Shown: one piece after another, positions 30,616-42,780 of the stretch
How positions within the stretch are numbered: position 1 is the first letter of the stretch
Layout: every line of letters starts with the position of its first letter
Origin: Diaporthe sp. PMI_573
Lineage: Eukaryota > Ascomycota > Sordariomycetes > Diaporthales > Diaporthaceae
Assembly: GCA_021399435.1 (NCBI GenBank)
Contig: JAJTUP010000088.1
Location: 1 to 64,000, forward strand
Direction of reading: 5' to 3'
Length of the DNA: 64,000 nt
Notes under the pieces: model-generated
Databases searched by the model: none
Told to the model about the DNA's origin: nothing
The model's input: the letters and a program-made list of their open reading frames with translations, nothing else
Position numbers and translations under genes: made by a program

Positions 30616-31110
30616 ATGGCCCAAGCATTTGGCAGCCTCCCTGGCCGGGTTCTCAAGACACCTGAAAAGTTCACCCTACGCGTCCCCGACCAAGACCTGG
30701 AGGAATTCATGCAGCTGCTGAAGCTGTCCAAAATTGGCCCCGAAACATGGTACAACAAGCAGGAAGGTGGCCGATTCGGCGTCACTCGAGAGTGGCTCAC
30801 CAACGCCAGGACGCTTGGCTCAGATTCGACTGGCGGAAGCAGGAGGACCGTATCAACTCGTTTCCCAACTTCAAGTCCAAGGTCGAGAACGCAGATCTGG
30901 GGACCGTGAACATTCATTTTGCCGCTCTATTCTCCAACAAAAAGGAGGCGGTGCCTATTATTTTCATTCACGGTTGGCCCGGCTCGTTCCTCGAGTTCTA
31001 CCCAATGCTCGATTTGCTCGTGAACAAATACACACCGGACCCATCAGAAACGAGGTCAACTATCGTGGTGGTGGCGGCGGCGCCGTCACGGCGACGGCGA
31101 CGTGCGTGAC
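30616..31110 (+). pseudogene. Epoxide hydrolase N-terminal fragment, frameshifted
   Basis: From the ATG at 30616 the frame reads EKFTLRVPDQDLEEFMQLLK and PETWYNKQEGGRFGVTREWL, the EHN (epoxide hydrolase N-terminal) domain. At about 30808 it changes frame, and the next frame continues DAWLRFDWRKQEDRINSFPN and VPIIFIHGWPGSFLEFYPML, the HGWPGS oxyanion-hole motif of the alpha/beta-hydrolase fold. A single-base loss explains the shift. After 31045 the sequence becomes GC-rich with poly-G (31121-31138) and no family match; the nucleophile and the rest of the hydrolase are missing. Pseudogene. Confidence 0.65.
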
Positions 31111-32812
31111 GGAAGGGGGCCGAGAACGGGGGGGGGGGCCGAGATCCGGGCACACTACATTAAATGACGACGCCAAGTCCAGAGGCGGTCAACTCATTTC
31201 GGCCTACCCTGTGATTGAAACCTTCAAATGTCAGTAAGTTATTATCGACGTGACAGTCGCACCAACGCAGTACCATGTTGAGTGTATCGCGCTTGATCTG
31301 ATTTAGATGGATTGGCTGCTGAACGACGCCGCAGTGATTGATCATGTTTCGCAGGATGATCAATCTCTCACCGATGCACGCATTTACGCGCGCGAGTCTA
31401 TCGCAAAGTTAGAAAGGCGATTCATGCCAGGTGTGGTACGTTAGTGGTGGAGATTCCAAAGAATGGCTATGTCCCCCTTCGTCTTCCTCGACAATTCACC
31501 ATAACGAGAGTTCAAAGAAGCTGACAGGGAACAATCTTCACCATGTGACGCAAACGAAGGCCTTGGCATCATTTGAACGCTCTGTAGAACACGAAAGCTT
31601 TTGTCAGCCTGCACCCAACCATTGCAGCTAACCGATTTGTAATATAACCCCTTCTCCTTCCTTTCTTACCCCTGTTCTGTCAACAGCAAGTGACCAGCAA
31701 GAGAAGAAATACAGGGCTGACTGACCGGCTTGTCAGCCTACTGGTGGAGAGGAACTTCGTCAGCAAGCCTTGCTGTGATGGCGAAGCCGCTGCCCTGCTA
31801 GACGGTAAATCGGTGCGAATGATCCCACACCAAGGAGGAAAATGCCGCCTGGAGGAATGCAAGCGCCTACAGGAGGTGTTGCCAGTTGATACGCAGAGTT
31901 TGCCTTTGGATCACGGCTGGCTTTGAGGAGAGAACGCGCATCACCGGCGGAATCCACGGGGATAGAAGGATGATGTGACTGATGGAAACAGGCTTTGCTA
32001 TATACGGCAAGGCGATCATGAGCCTCGCATCTGCCAGCCACTGTAGGCCGTGGTGAACTTCTGACAACAAAATTTCGCGCCTTCGTCTCAACTTTGTTGT
32101 CCTAGTGGGGGAGGAAGGATAGTATGCATGTCCACGCACTTTGCTTCGACAGCTCAAGCGGGATTGTGAGCCGTTCCGTTGACGCTCTGGCCGCTAATAC
32201 ACAGCCTCGCCTATGCACCGAATGCATGCACGAAGATGCACGCTAATGCGAGATTCGAATTGGATTTTACACTACACCTCACCGTTCAGCATTGTTGCAT
32301 GCTTTATCTGGAATGAAACACTGCAGTGGCACAATCAGGGAGGCGGTGACGAGGCTGCGGCGTACCGAGTGGGTGATCAGGGGACACGAAATGAAGGGAT
32401 CCATGAAATTTTCTGCGGAGGCTGCATAGCTATACGTGCATCGGGAGGCTTGCGAATAACGCAAGCTTGAAGCGATGAAGTCGCACGGCACAGGAGATGC
32501 TAGACCTCTTTAGGATGAAGTGTTGAACAGCTTTCAAGACGTCGTACGCCGTGATTGGACACTCTCGCGCTTCACTTGAGCTTGACAAGTTCCTTGATGT
32601 TATATGCAGAGGTATCCTCGTCAGACTTTGCTGACCATGTCGATCCCTGTATTAAATTGCTCACGCCACCCAGAGGTGAATGGTGTGGAAGTCGAAATGA
32701 ATTTCGCCATGATGCGAGCATCCGGATGCGCCATTCGCCTCCAGCCGACCGGTGAAGGACTCCGGTGGTAAGCTTGGTGGCTGCAGGTGACAGGCCTATT
32801 TCTGCACATCGT
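31111..32812. other. Long non-coding stretch with one exon-like piece
   Basis: GC repeats and a long poly-G tract near 31060-31150. At 31307-31434 a frame preceded by an AG acceptor-like sequence and followed by a GT reads like an internal exon (MDWLLNDAAVIDHVSQDDQS...), family not recognised. The remaining ORFs (31690-31926, 32213-32470 plus; 31760-32157 minus) have no domains. Confidence 0.35.
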
Positions 32813-33277
32813 CTAGGACTGAGCAGCATAACCTGTTGAAAGTCGGTATCGCCACGACAAGACCCCACCCATCCTTGACCAGCACAGCCTGATGCGCAAC
32901 ACGGACAGTGAGCAATGTGTATAGCTGGCTTCATGTGGTAAGGGAAGGCAGCAAGATTGTATTTGGAAGCCTGTTCCTAGCAGTCTCAGTATAATACAAG
33001 ACTTCTGCGTGGAGTCAAGGCCAACATAACCAACAGGCCTCGGCAGAGAAGATTGGTTGATTTCGAAAACTACCCTCGCAAGGGCAATTGGGGGCGTACA
33101 GTCGGGCTTGAGATATGGCTGTGGAGCACCGTTACTCAAATGAACCCAGAAGCTTGCGATGCCATCTAGGCCCGTAAATGCTACAATGGCAGGATTTTGA
33201 AGCGAGGTCACGGTGACGCGGATGCCAGGCACTGGAATTTCGTCGCTATCAACGACTCGGCAGAGGAAGCCGGCCAT
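32813..33277 (-). CDS. Small transthyretin-like protein (tentative)
   Basis: 154 residues. The N-terminal 90 residues (MAGFLCRVVDSDEIPVPGIR, VTVTSLQNPAIVAFTGLDGI, ASFWVH) resemble the opening of transthyretin/5-hydroxyisourate-hydrolase-like folds: C/V-x-V-x-D...P-x-x-G-I-x-V-x-V-T-x-L, then a T-x-x-D-G-x-x-x-x-W turn. The region after about residue 100 is Cys-rich and unlike the family, and the terminal Y-R-G-S is absent, so a splice or frameshift may have altered it. Enzymatic function is not supported. Confidence 0.35.
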   Translation of the reverse strand: MAGFLCRVVDSDEIPVPGIRVTVTSLQNPAIVAFTGLDGIASFWVHLSNGAPQPYLKPDCTPPIALARVVFEINQSSLPRPVGYVGLDSTQKSCIILRLLGTGFQIQSCCLPLPHEASYTHCSLSVLRIRLCWSRMGGVLSWRYRLSTGYAAQS

Positions 33278-33590
33278 ATTTTGTCAGGACTCCTGGATTG
33301 TGTTTTTAGATTATTTATATGAGGTCGTCCGAAGAAAGGTAGACTAGAATAATTAATTGTTGGAGAATAGTGGGATGTGGTTTAACGCGAAATTATACTC
33401 GACGTCACAAATCAATGAAAAATGGAGGCTGGATAAAAAAGTAATCCAATGCATGTAGCCGGATGATCAACGAATAGCAAAATATGCTATGAAGTTGCTA
33501 GAAATTTAAAAGAACGCCTCTACTCCTCTCCAAAAACAAATTTAAGAAAGTAAAGAAATCTATCTCCCTTTTCTCTTCACCGCTACACTT
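33278..33590. other. Intergenic region
   Basis: AT-rich region between two minus-strand genes (3' flank of the AflR-like gene and upstream of the small transthyretin-like ORF). Nothing recognised. Confidence 0.35.
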
Positions 33591-34951
33591 CTACTGTTTG
33601 ATTATTCGCCTTGTGTCAGTACAACCGCGATAGATCCAGGCGAGATGAGTGTCGCACATGCAGATACTCAACATGACGCACTCGGATCGAGCACTGCAGG
33701 TCTGGCAGTCCATGAGCATCTCGCAGGTCTCCAGGGAACTCTTAATGCAGTGGAGGGCTGTTTCCACCGGCACTTGTTGTTGGCCAATAAAAGTGCCTTG
33801 CTTGTTCGTAAGTACCTGGCTGCCGGCCAATGCACCCAGGTGGTGATTATGTGGACATGCTGCGTTCCCGCTGATTGCAGCTCTGCCGTTGAGATTGATG
33901 TTGATGTCCTGATATGCAAGTAGCGCCTTCGTAATACAAGGACACTCACCCCTGCAATGGTGCTGCTGCTGCTGCTCCCTATCCGAGGCGGGCGGATCGG
34001 GCTGGAAGGACGGCTGCTCCTTCATGCCATTGCCACCGCCGCTGTTATTTTGAAGAAATTCATGGCTGGTGCTGATGCTGCTGTTCCTGCTGATGCTACT
34101 CCGCGTGAGCTGACTATCTAGGCTTTCGTTGCTGGAATCGGAAGCGTCGACAAGCATCGCCATAGTGTCAGGCATTGGTTCCGATGCTGGTAGAACGTGA
34201 CTCGAGAGAGCATCTGACACGGTCGACCCACTTGGTGGTGAGTTGAACTCAGGCGACAGAGTATTATGTCCTTCCTTTGAGATCAGTAGGCATGTAACTG
34301 GGTGTTGATGAAAGATTTTGCAGGCCATTCCATGTTCAACTTGCTTGGATGGCCCCTGGAGTACGTACGCTGGTTATGAAACGAGGTGCCAAGTCCGTCA
34401 ATTGAAATATCTATGGGTTCCGATTCTGTCCAAAGGTTGAAATCAAAATCTGTCATCTCGCTGAGAAGAGCACTGTCTGCGTGGTCAATTTCGGCGGGAG
34501 TGGAATCCTCAGCCACGCCTGGTTTTCCATCGGAAGACGCAGTCGACGGCTGGTTGGAGGCCGTCCGTCCCACTGCATGGGCCCGGGCATCAGTGGAACG
34601 ATTTTTGGTGTTAATAGGCTGGTACACGCAATCGATGGCCTTCGATAGGCATCGACGACAACCCTTTTCCTCTCCCGAGCATCTAAGCTACCAGGAGGTA
34701 AGCGGACTCGTATCAGCTTTGAGCATTGAACTTGTTGGCAACGTGTTTGTACTCAGGCTTATGACTCGCCCCAAAGAACACGAGTCACTGCAGGATGATC
34801 GTGAAATGGTCCCAGTCCATACCTTCTTGACCCGTCAGTTTGTGCACGCGTTTTGTACGAGTGGGGCTCTTCGTCTCTGCACTATCTGGTTCCTGACCTT
34901 TAAAGTCTCGAGTCCTGTTGCGCAGTCGCTCACTTTTAAGGTGGTGAACAT
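33591..34951 (-). pseudogene. AflR-like Zn2Cys6 transcription factor, inactivated
   Basis: Zn2Cys6 half: a frame starting about 34951 reaches ACTN, then TGA (34835-34837) where the second cluster Cys should be, then RVKK. A 135-bp GT-AG intron (34822-34688) joins it to LRCSGEEKGCRRCLSKAIDC, so except for the TGA the six-Cys spacing is perfect. The middle part (34283-34627) is Ser/Thr/Asp rich. The C-terminal frame (33591-34328) carries ECPCITKALLAYQDI and ALHCIKSSLETCEMLMDCQT then CSARSECVMLSICMCD, the Cys-rich conserved tail of AflR-type regulators. The change of frame near 34300 could be an intron, but no GT-AG pair keeps phase, so a second lesion is possible. The family controls secondary-metabolite clusters in the nucleus; no cluster is evident here. 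Confidence 0.65.
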
Positions 34952-36888
34952 GTTCAATATCGGATCTGTTCTGATCTGAAGAGAAAAAGCTGCGGAGCAT
35001 CCGTTTTCGACGTCAGATATGGATTGTTGTGTCCAGCCGGGCTTGACTGTAAAGCAATGGCTAGAAGACGATTTCGAGTGTTGTATAGGAATTCGATATT
35101 CCAATTCCTGAGCTTGAGTGTATAGCACCCCCAGCCTTTGTAGGGGAACTGACTCGTGTCCATGTTCATATGAATTGAAGTCCGTGGGGTATAGTTCTAC
35201 TGACTCACTCCCGTCTTCATCAACATGGGGGATATATGCACAGCAGCGTGTCATGAAGAACTCCCGGCTCGATTGTTGCAGCCCGTAGCCCTGTAGATAC
35301 CCGCTTTGATATCCACAATACCAGCATACCTACAGCACCCCGGACATGGGCTTGATGCATTAAGTTTTGGCGGATGTTATACCCGTTGGCAGGCCCTCGT
35401 TTGCCCGCTCTGCCCCTGGTACCAGCAGTGGGTGGGTGGAGGCCCAAGCCTATGGGTACCCATAATTATCCGTGGAACCTCACGCACTAGCAATATTTCT
35501 TGGCGCTTCCGGGGATATTTGGACTTTCAATAAAGCCTTTCTCCCTTTAGAGGTTGGAAGCCCCTTCCACGAGATAGTTGGGCATCAACGGCAAGAGGTA
35601 GGTAGAACATATGAGGTTGCAACGACCAACTTAGTTTACAAATCGCTCCCTCTCTCTTCCACAAATCATTATCGATCAGTAGACCGCACCGCTCTTGCTG
35701 TTATCTTTGGCTGTGGTTGTGTTACGTGATCAAAGACGACAGTTTCGATACCAAAGCACGACAAGAACGTATCGCAACGGTCCGCGGGGTAAGACAATAG
35801 GAAGAAGTGCCCACGGTAAGAATTACATGTAGTTCATCATCATTGAATGCCGACAGTACCCCAGTGAAGGCTAGCAATATTAGAGATAAGCTTTCGTCAA
35901 ACCCCGGGCTCGGCGCTTAGAGCAGTATCCTGAAAGCTACCCAGGTGGCTACCTACCTAGTACATTGAACATGCTCGAAGCGATACATAGTTTCCCCAAA
36001 ACACGCCAAGTATCGGAGACCATTTGGAGGAACCGAGAGCAAGATAATACCATGGAGTTGACTGGACCATGACAAGGTCCAGAATACGTTATGGAAGCGC
36101 CAACCAGCGCGTAACTAGCAAGTAGGAACAACGAGAGAAAGTACTTTTGTTAATGGCCTCGTTCAGCGAGGAAATTCAGAGTATGCGGTCAAGCTATGTG
36201 GGACCTGTACATGTAAGTTAATGTATTTTTCCATAACCAATTCACTCGGAGAGGAAAGTGATTGGTCATCGGGCGGGGTTTGAGCCTATTCCCGGGACCA
36301 CCGGACACTGAAAATGAGGCAGCCTTTCCATTTTTACAAGATGAGGGTTATTTCTTCCTGTCCAAAAGCGACAGCAGCATTGACAAGACGGCTGTCGCAC
36401 ACTGCTGACTCGATATCTCGATTACCAAGAAACTGTCAGGGCGGTACACGGCGATGGAAAAGCCTTTCAGACAGGCGACTAACATGTGCACGAAAAAAGG
36501 CGCAAAACGCGACGGTCTTGCAGGGTGCAAAATAGTGCGCTTATTTAAGCCACGCCAGTGGAGCAAATGCGGGGTCTGGTGGTACCGGCATGGCACGTGA
36601 CGTTGGTCAGCTAACTGTCACGAGATGTGCAATAAAGATCCCTCCTAGGTATCTACGTGGAAGCGGCACCCTGTTATCTTACCAACTAACCACATCTTTA
36701 CCGTATTCCTACTTTCTTAATATCTCGAAAGAAGGCCCTATAACATCAAGGTATCGATCGCGAATCCATACCACATAAATTCGCGAACCCACCCGACCAT
36801 TGGGCTACGGTACTGTCGCTCTTTGCTCATTTCTGACATGCTTGCGCCACACAGGCTTAATACCTTCCCAACCCCTCATTCTCCTTCG
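34952..36888. other. Long stretch without supported genes
   Basis: An ORF reading from 35254 continues in frame into the AflR-like zinc-cluster exon but has no domain. Other ORFs (35306-35729, 36314-36596) are short and mirror-like. No repeats or transposon ends identified by eye. Confidence 0.35.
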
Positions 36889-38842
36889 ATGGACCAGACC
36901 ACTCAGACTCTGCCCGCCAGGGCACCTGCCGCAGAATCAATCGATGTCGTCCAAGAGCAGCGAGATTCGCGCTTCGAGCGATTAGAAAAAGAGCACACAG
37001 CGAAGCGGGCGCGCTTGAAACAAGAGTACGAGGCTAGAAGGGCGCAGATCGAGGCCCAACTGCGCGAGGAGGCGGAAAATTCTGACTCGCGCTTGAAAAC
37101 AAACATAAAGAAGATACAACGCGCTCTTGTAGCGATCGAAGAGTCCGTCGAGTCAACCATAACTAAACGGGTACGCCTCCACTTGGAAAAGGACTTGCTG
37201 TGTCGCGAGCACGAAGTTATGATGAAAAAAGCGGCTGCGGACCTGCATGATAAGGTTTATGATCTGATTACCCAAGCCGCGTTGTTGGAGACAGTATCGG
37301 CATCGCCTTGCACGGCAGTAAGTAAGCCTCCGAGAGGCATGGATATTCATTGGTATGAATGCTGATTATTGAAAACAGGACGCTAGTAACGACCATCATT
37401 TCTTTGAATCGCGAGCCGAATTGCATCCGATGCCTCCACACGGCTACGACACGTCCCCTTCTAACCAGAGCCTCCCTCCCGGTACGAACCATCGCGCATC
37501 CACGCCTCAGTCATACCCGTTTCAACCTACAAGACAAGCTACGACATCACAGACTTCACGATCCCCAACTTCAACGCGCCGAAATGCTCCTGTCAAGATG
37601 CCAATACCTACAGCAAATATACGTTCGCAGAATTATAAATCTATAGCGCCATCCCCAGCCCAGCCTACATTACAAGTGAGACCGCAAGATCGAAATTCTG
37701 AGTCTTCATTCTCTGCTCGACTCCCTCGTGCAGAGTCATTTTCCCGCGGGCCTATGGGAGACGTACCACAACAAAGGCCTGGCTTACTTTCCGTTTCGAA
37801 TACTCCAGACAACCAAAAGGCGAAGAGGAAGGCTGCCGAGTTATCAACTGTTAACGGCGCATCCCACGCAATGAAGCGCCAACGCGCAAATAACGCTGCT
37901 GCAGTAACGCTACACGCCTCTACGTCGCAGCCTACGGTAGACCAGCGCGATAATGCGTCTCAACCATCGAATTTCATGCAGGAGAGAATTACGCAGCGCG
38001 TCATTACATTCGAGGAGCTCTACCAAGACGGCGAGGCCGAATACAAACATAAGATCTTTAAGCATAAGGAAGGTTCCGATGATTGGTATATTGTCAAGTG
38101 TGATGAACACAACATGCACTTCGGCTTCGACAATCCCGTACACGGCGCTGCTAAACACATACACAGCTCTCAGCATGGCAAGATGCCAATGAAGCATGAT
38201 TTTGCCGTTCAGGTGTGCGGCTTTCTCGTCAAGGATTGTACGGATGAACTCGCAGAGAAGAATAACGACGTCTTCGCAAAAGAATTGGAAAGAGGCTACC
38301 AGGTATTGAAGCCGAAAAGCCTTTCCCGAGGGAGTCAGGCAAAGCCTCGCAGGGTGAAGCCTGCTGATCATACCGTCCTGTCCGAAGCAAACCGTGAGCT
38401 TAACGATGAGGGATCCGAGGATCTGACCACAGGTGTTGAATCTACTCGGCAATCATCTGACTGCATAATCATTCCCGCTGCAGGATCCTCAGAAGCGGAA
38501 TCGGCTACGAACGTGGACGATGTTTGCGGAGATGAGAGCGATGGTGAGGACGTAGATGCTTCGCCTTCTGTCGCTGATTACAGTCCACGGGCGCCGAATT
38601 CCGGGCGAATTAGCACAGAAAAGCAACGTGCATATCGCGTGGCTAGCGCGACAGCGCTAGTAAATCATCAGTGGTCACAGAACGCGGGTGTTCTTGTTGG
38701 TGTCAAAGAGTCAGCTGGGAATCTCGGCGGGGATGTAACTGATCGGGAAGAGGTCGGCCATACTAAGGAGGACGCCATGAACAATTACAAGCGGTTTGAT
38801 GCTCTCCAAGCACAGATGAGAAGCGAAGCCGGGAGTCGCTGA
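36889..38842 (+). CDS. Unknown fungal protein with coiled coil and Cys/His domain
   Basis: Two exons, 36889-37317 and 37379-38842 (630 residues), with a 61-bp GT-AG intron that joins two long open frames without a shift. N-terminus: a strongly charged coiled coil (residues about 20-130, RDSRFERLEKEHTAKRARLK onwards). Middle: Ser/Thr/Pro/Gln-rich and disordered, with a basic KRKAAEL...MKRQRAN nuclear-signal-like patch. At about residues 340-450: a conserved-looking module with WYIVKCDEHNMHFGF, AAKHIHSSQHGK and VCGFLVKDCTDELAEKNN, where Cys/His residues are spaced like a zinc finger. I recall this module from many uncharacterised fungal proteins. The remaining tail is acidic. Intact, no family name known; probably nuclear (inference). 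Confidence 0.65.
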
Positions 38843-38996
38843 CGATCATTATTCCCAAAGCCGGTGTGGGATGAGGACGTCTTGACCACAGCCGATAGCG
38901 GGCAATGTCGCTTGAGAAACGAGACGATATGGAGGAGTGGAAATTCGATCAGTAAGGTCACATTGTTCTCAGGTAAATGGCGCTTGAGAGGCGTTA

Positions 38997-39880
38997 TCAG
39001 TTTCGGGTGCAATATTTTCCGGGTCTAAGATTCTCATGGCCGTGGCCTTCTCCGAGTCCTCCACATTCAGTCCCTCCAGAAAATTGGATATTCTCTAGCA
39101 GCCTGAGCATGGTTCTTTCGGAATAGTACTCCTTCTGTGTCTTGTCTACAAGCCTCCCTCGTACAACAGAACATAGCCCTGTGTCGTATTCCCAGACCTC
39201 CACGTCTGTCTTGAAGTCAATTCCCAATCGTCCCAGGTTTCCAGTCACGTCGTGGATGTCGTCCAAGGCAGTCACTTCCATTGACCCAGTGTAGAAGAAT
39301 TCATCCAATCGCTTTCGATTCCGCTTGTCGTTTGACTGATAGCCCGATGTGTTGCCTCTGGCTCGGCCATAGGAGAGGTCCTTCTGGAACGGTTTTCGGG
39401 TCGGTATCGATGGGGCGAGAAAGCATTCCCACACATCACTCAATGCAATGTCTTTCTGCCGATGAAATTCATGCTCCGGTCGATCTATAGCGTTCATGTC
39501 ACCACCCACAAGGCGGGCAACAATCTGGGACCCCAGAACTGATGTTCCTTTGAGCAGAGCCGAGATCGTGGCTAGTTGGCCGCGACGGTAACTTTGCCCA
39601 TACTCCAGGCTTTCCAGGTGTGTCGTGCAAAGACGAAAAGACTCTGTGGAATGTTTCGCTTCTTCGGAATCCATCATTGGTATGTCAATCACTAGTGCGT
39701 CGCGCCCCATGCTGGTCTGAATGGCGCACGGAAGCATTTCACGACGTCAAGATCCCTCGGCATCATCATGAGAGTGAAATAAAGAGCCGCGTCCCAATCG
39801 ATATTGCGCAAGGTGAAACCTCGTGGGATGAGCTGCTCGACAGGAAGGCCGTACGACACCACATCGAGTCCCGATGACTT
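38997..39880 (-). pseudogene. Endonuclease/exonuclease/phosphatase protein, frameshifted
   Basis: The main frame (38997-39737) reads TSMGRDALVIDIPMMDSEEA, FRLCTTHLESL and VGGDMNAID, that is the T-H-L and G-D-x-N-A catalytic boxes of the EEP superfamily, then KRLDEFFYTGSM, which contains the family's R-I/L-D-x-x-x box. The catalytic terminal S-D-H is not seen. Upstream, another frame (39738-39880) has ALYFTLMMMPRDLDVVKCFR, likely the preceding part of the same protein. A one-base loss near 39730 explains the jump. The N-terminal half of the domain is not recognisable. Likely a pseudogene; family activity is phosphodiester cleavage. Confidence 0.55.
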
Positions 39881-42780
39881 GCCCGTGCCCTGTATCGCAA
39901 CACTCAGATGCCACAACAACGGGTGACGCCACTGATCGATCTGCACTGGACTTCCGACATGGGTGCGCTGTCGACCTGCTGCCCCACAGCTCAACCCGAG
40001 CTGACGGAAAGGGGCATAAACTAGATCGCATTGGTACTGTAGGCGCTTTCACATGCTCGACCGTCATCCGTGGGCTTGACCCGGGACCTTTTCTTTACGA
40101 GACAGAAGACCTCCCAACAATCACGGCTCCGAACATCTTTTGAGCTCAAACTAAGACGGTGACATCGTCGCGATCTCATGTCCTGATATAGTGGACGACA
40201 TGGCCTCGCTTTTGCATCTCCTGGGACCAACCTCCTCTTCCATTCCTACCCTGTTCAGCCCGAAACAACAACCAAACCACGGGCAAAGGAGAGGTGCTGT
40301 TGGGTATGTAATCCGATGCAACATCAAAGCCCCTGTCCAGTTGTTCCAGTCCTCCGGGGCCCCAACCCGCACCACCACTACCTATTATGAGCCCGCCTTG
40401 GATACCACTTGCTTTCGTGTGAGCAGATCCTTGAAGCAGCCAGATGCGATCCGATGAGGAGAAACCAGGTTTGAGCGATAAATTTCCCCATTCGTGCGTC
40501 ACCCTGGCCCGCGATCGGCCCGGGCAGCTCAGCGTCCTCTGCGTCCCTGCTCAAAGAGCCGCTTGTGCAGTATACGCCGCCAACAACTTGGCAACACAGG
40601 GACCGGCGCAAATCAGCACAGTTGTTGAATCACGAATACGTACAAAAAGAACCAAGTGCCCCGGGAATTATCTCAACCTTGACGGAAGCACGGTTTTAAA
40701 GCCCCTGTACCCTCCATCAACCCCCCCATGGGATCTTGCGGCCGGGGGTCGACGCAGGAAATGGGAAACGCCTCCTCAACAAATCGAGACTGCAGAATTG
40801 CAGCATTTGCAAGCAGCAACTCGTTCTGGTTCTCTGAGTTGATCGTCGATGCGGCCCCTGGACAGCGATTTCTTGTCTGTTGAAGTGAACTGCGCAACAA
40901 GAAAAAGCAGAGGAAAGCCCTGCCGGCCACGGCCGAGTAGCCGAGCAGCCCAGCAATGGAGCTAGAGTCGCTCCCTCCAAGGTAGCGGGGTACATTGGCC
41001 GGCAGCTTGCCAACTCGTTTGGAAACTCGGCTCAGGAAGCGTCATGTTTTGCAACTGCAGCAGTCGGCCGATAGCCCCAAGCGCCCGTCAACGCGAGCAG
41101 CCGGCCGATCTCGACCCTGTGCAAAGCTTTACGCACATCAGCCATTGACCGTCTCAATACCTGGGAGCGGATATCTGGACGCTGCACGACACAACGTTGC
41201 GTCTGACCAGACTTACTCCGTGTTGCCAGACTCAATTGTATATGTGGCGCATTCGGCTTGGAGATTTGGAGTGGATGCCATGTCAAGCCGTGGCGTTATC
41301 ACGACATAAGTCAGCTAATAGGGGAATCTTTGGTGTGGCTTTTTGTCCCACGTGTGGGCGCCTGGACTCTGTCGAGTGGCGGGGCCATGTGACGTTGAGC
41401 AGCATGCGCCTAGGACGCTGTCACCAGCACCGCGCGTATCTCGTGCGTCCCCGAACAGGTGTTGCCCTGCTTTATGTGGCCGTCACTGGGCTGTCTTGGC
41501 TTTGTTCTCGGGCTTGCTGCTCAAGGAGCCTGTTCATTTTTTTTCCCTTTACAATTATGCCTGGGGATTTCCTAGGTCCTTGTTCCATTTCCTGTTCAAG
41601 CGAAGGGGTTTACGAGGAGAGACGGAATCTTTCTTGCAGATGTTGCGGGACGCACTGCTTATCATGTACAGTCTAACAGGTGAATTGCGAAGAAGCTTAG
41701 CTCGTCTCCTCAAGTGCAGGCGGCACACACCGAATCTCGTCGATCTACCTTGGAAGACACGCAGCCGCGCAGCTCAAACCAGCAGAATGAATGATATGGT
41801 TTCGATTCCGTCTCTGCGTCTGTGCTGGTGCATGCCGGGTTATTTGCCTTACTGTCTCTTAGTGGTTGGATGCTTATTCTGTGGGGTCATGATCTGCATG
41901 ACCTGCAATGATATTTTGCATATTTGCTCCAGTGAGCTTGCCTTTCCTTATCCTGTGTTACCGTCCTCTCTTGTGTGACGTAACTTATGGAAGGCATACC
42001 AAGATGGGGTTGTGTTTAAAGACCGTTTGTATTCTTTGAGTTCCTTCTACTAAGCCGGAACGACAATAAGTGTCCTATGAGGACAACGGACAACGTATTT
42101 TGTACCTAGGTAGATAATTGCAGTGAGATTGTATTTCTTTTTTGGGGTGTCTGCTTGGCAGGTGAGAGCTACGTTGCGGTACAGGAAATGTCCGGTGTAT
42201 ATCACGCCTACTTCCAACATTGAACTGCGCTTGTGGTGCCTGAAGGAGCGTTCTGCACGAGCGGGGGTAATGTGTGAGTGCTTCTTTTAGCGACCTAGGC
42301 TGTGAGTTTCTATCCCTTCTGCATCAATGTACACATGGGCCGCTCTCTTTGATCGATTTATCCTCGTGGAGGTCCACTGGGAACGAAGCAGAGAGTAACG
42401 CCCTCCAAGCCATTTCATTTATCTATTTTGAGATCAGATTCGGAAAGTCCTTCCGATAGATGTGATTGAAGCCCGCTACGAAACCACACACGAACCAGAA
42501 TCGCGAACAAACCTCGGCATCCCACCCGGATCCCGGAGTAATCTTGTACACTGACCGTGTCACAATTCTCGTCACACTGTTTCGAGCTTTTGCACGCTCG
42601 ATCGAGCTGCGCTGAAGAATGGTCTTGCGGCCATGTCCGGGTGCGCGCTGCGAGCAATGGTGAGCAAATGCGACGAGGGAAAATGTGACATCTCTATCAA
42701 TTAGAATACGAATCACCCTGACTGACACGACACTTCCTTCTCGTTCATGTTCTGGGCCATGTTCCCGAAGACCGGTACAC
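39881..42780. other. Longest gene-free stretch in the window
   Basis: Nearly 2.9 kb. Several overlapping ORFs on both strands (40151-40842, 40995-41309, 41343-41978, 42415-42728) have no conserved motifs. The 211-codon frame at 41343-41978 has a hydrophobic C-terminal segment but looks random. I see no transposon ends. Confidence 0.35.

Noticed and set aside
39747..40067. Minus ORF upstream of the EEP fragment
   Set aside because: It is out of frame with, and overlaps, the better EEP frame; no EEP motifs.
41343..41978. 211-codon plus-strand ORF with a hydrophobic tail
   Set aside because: No family, no intron support, composition looks random.
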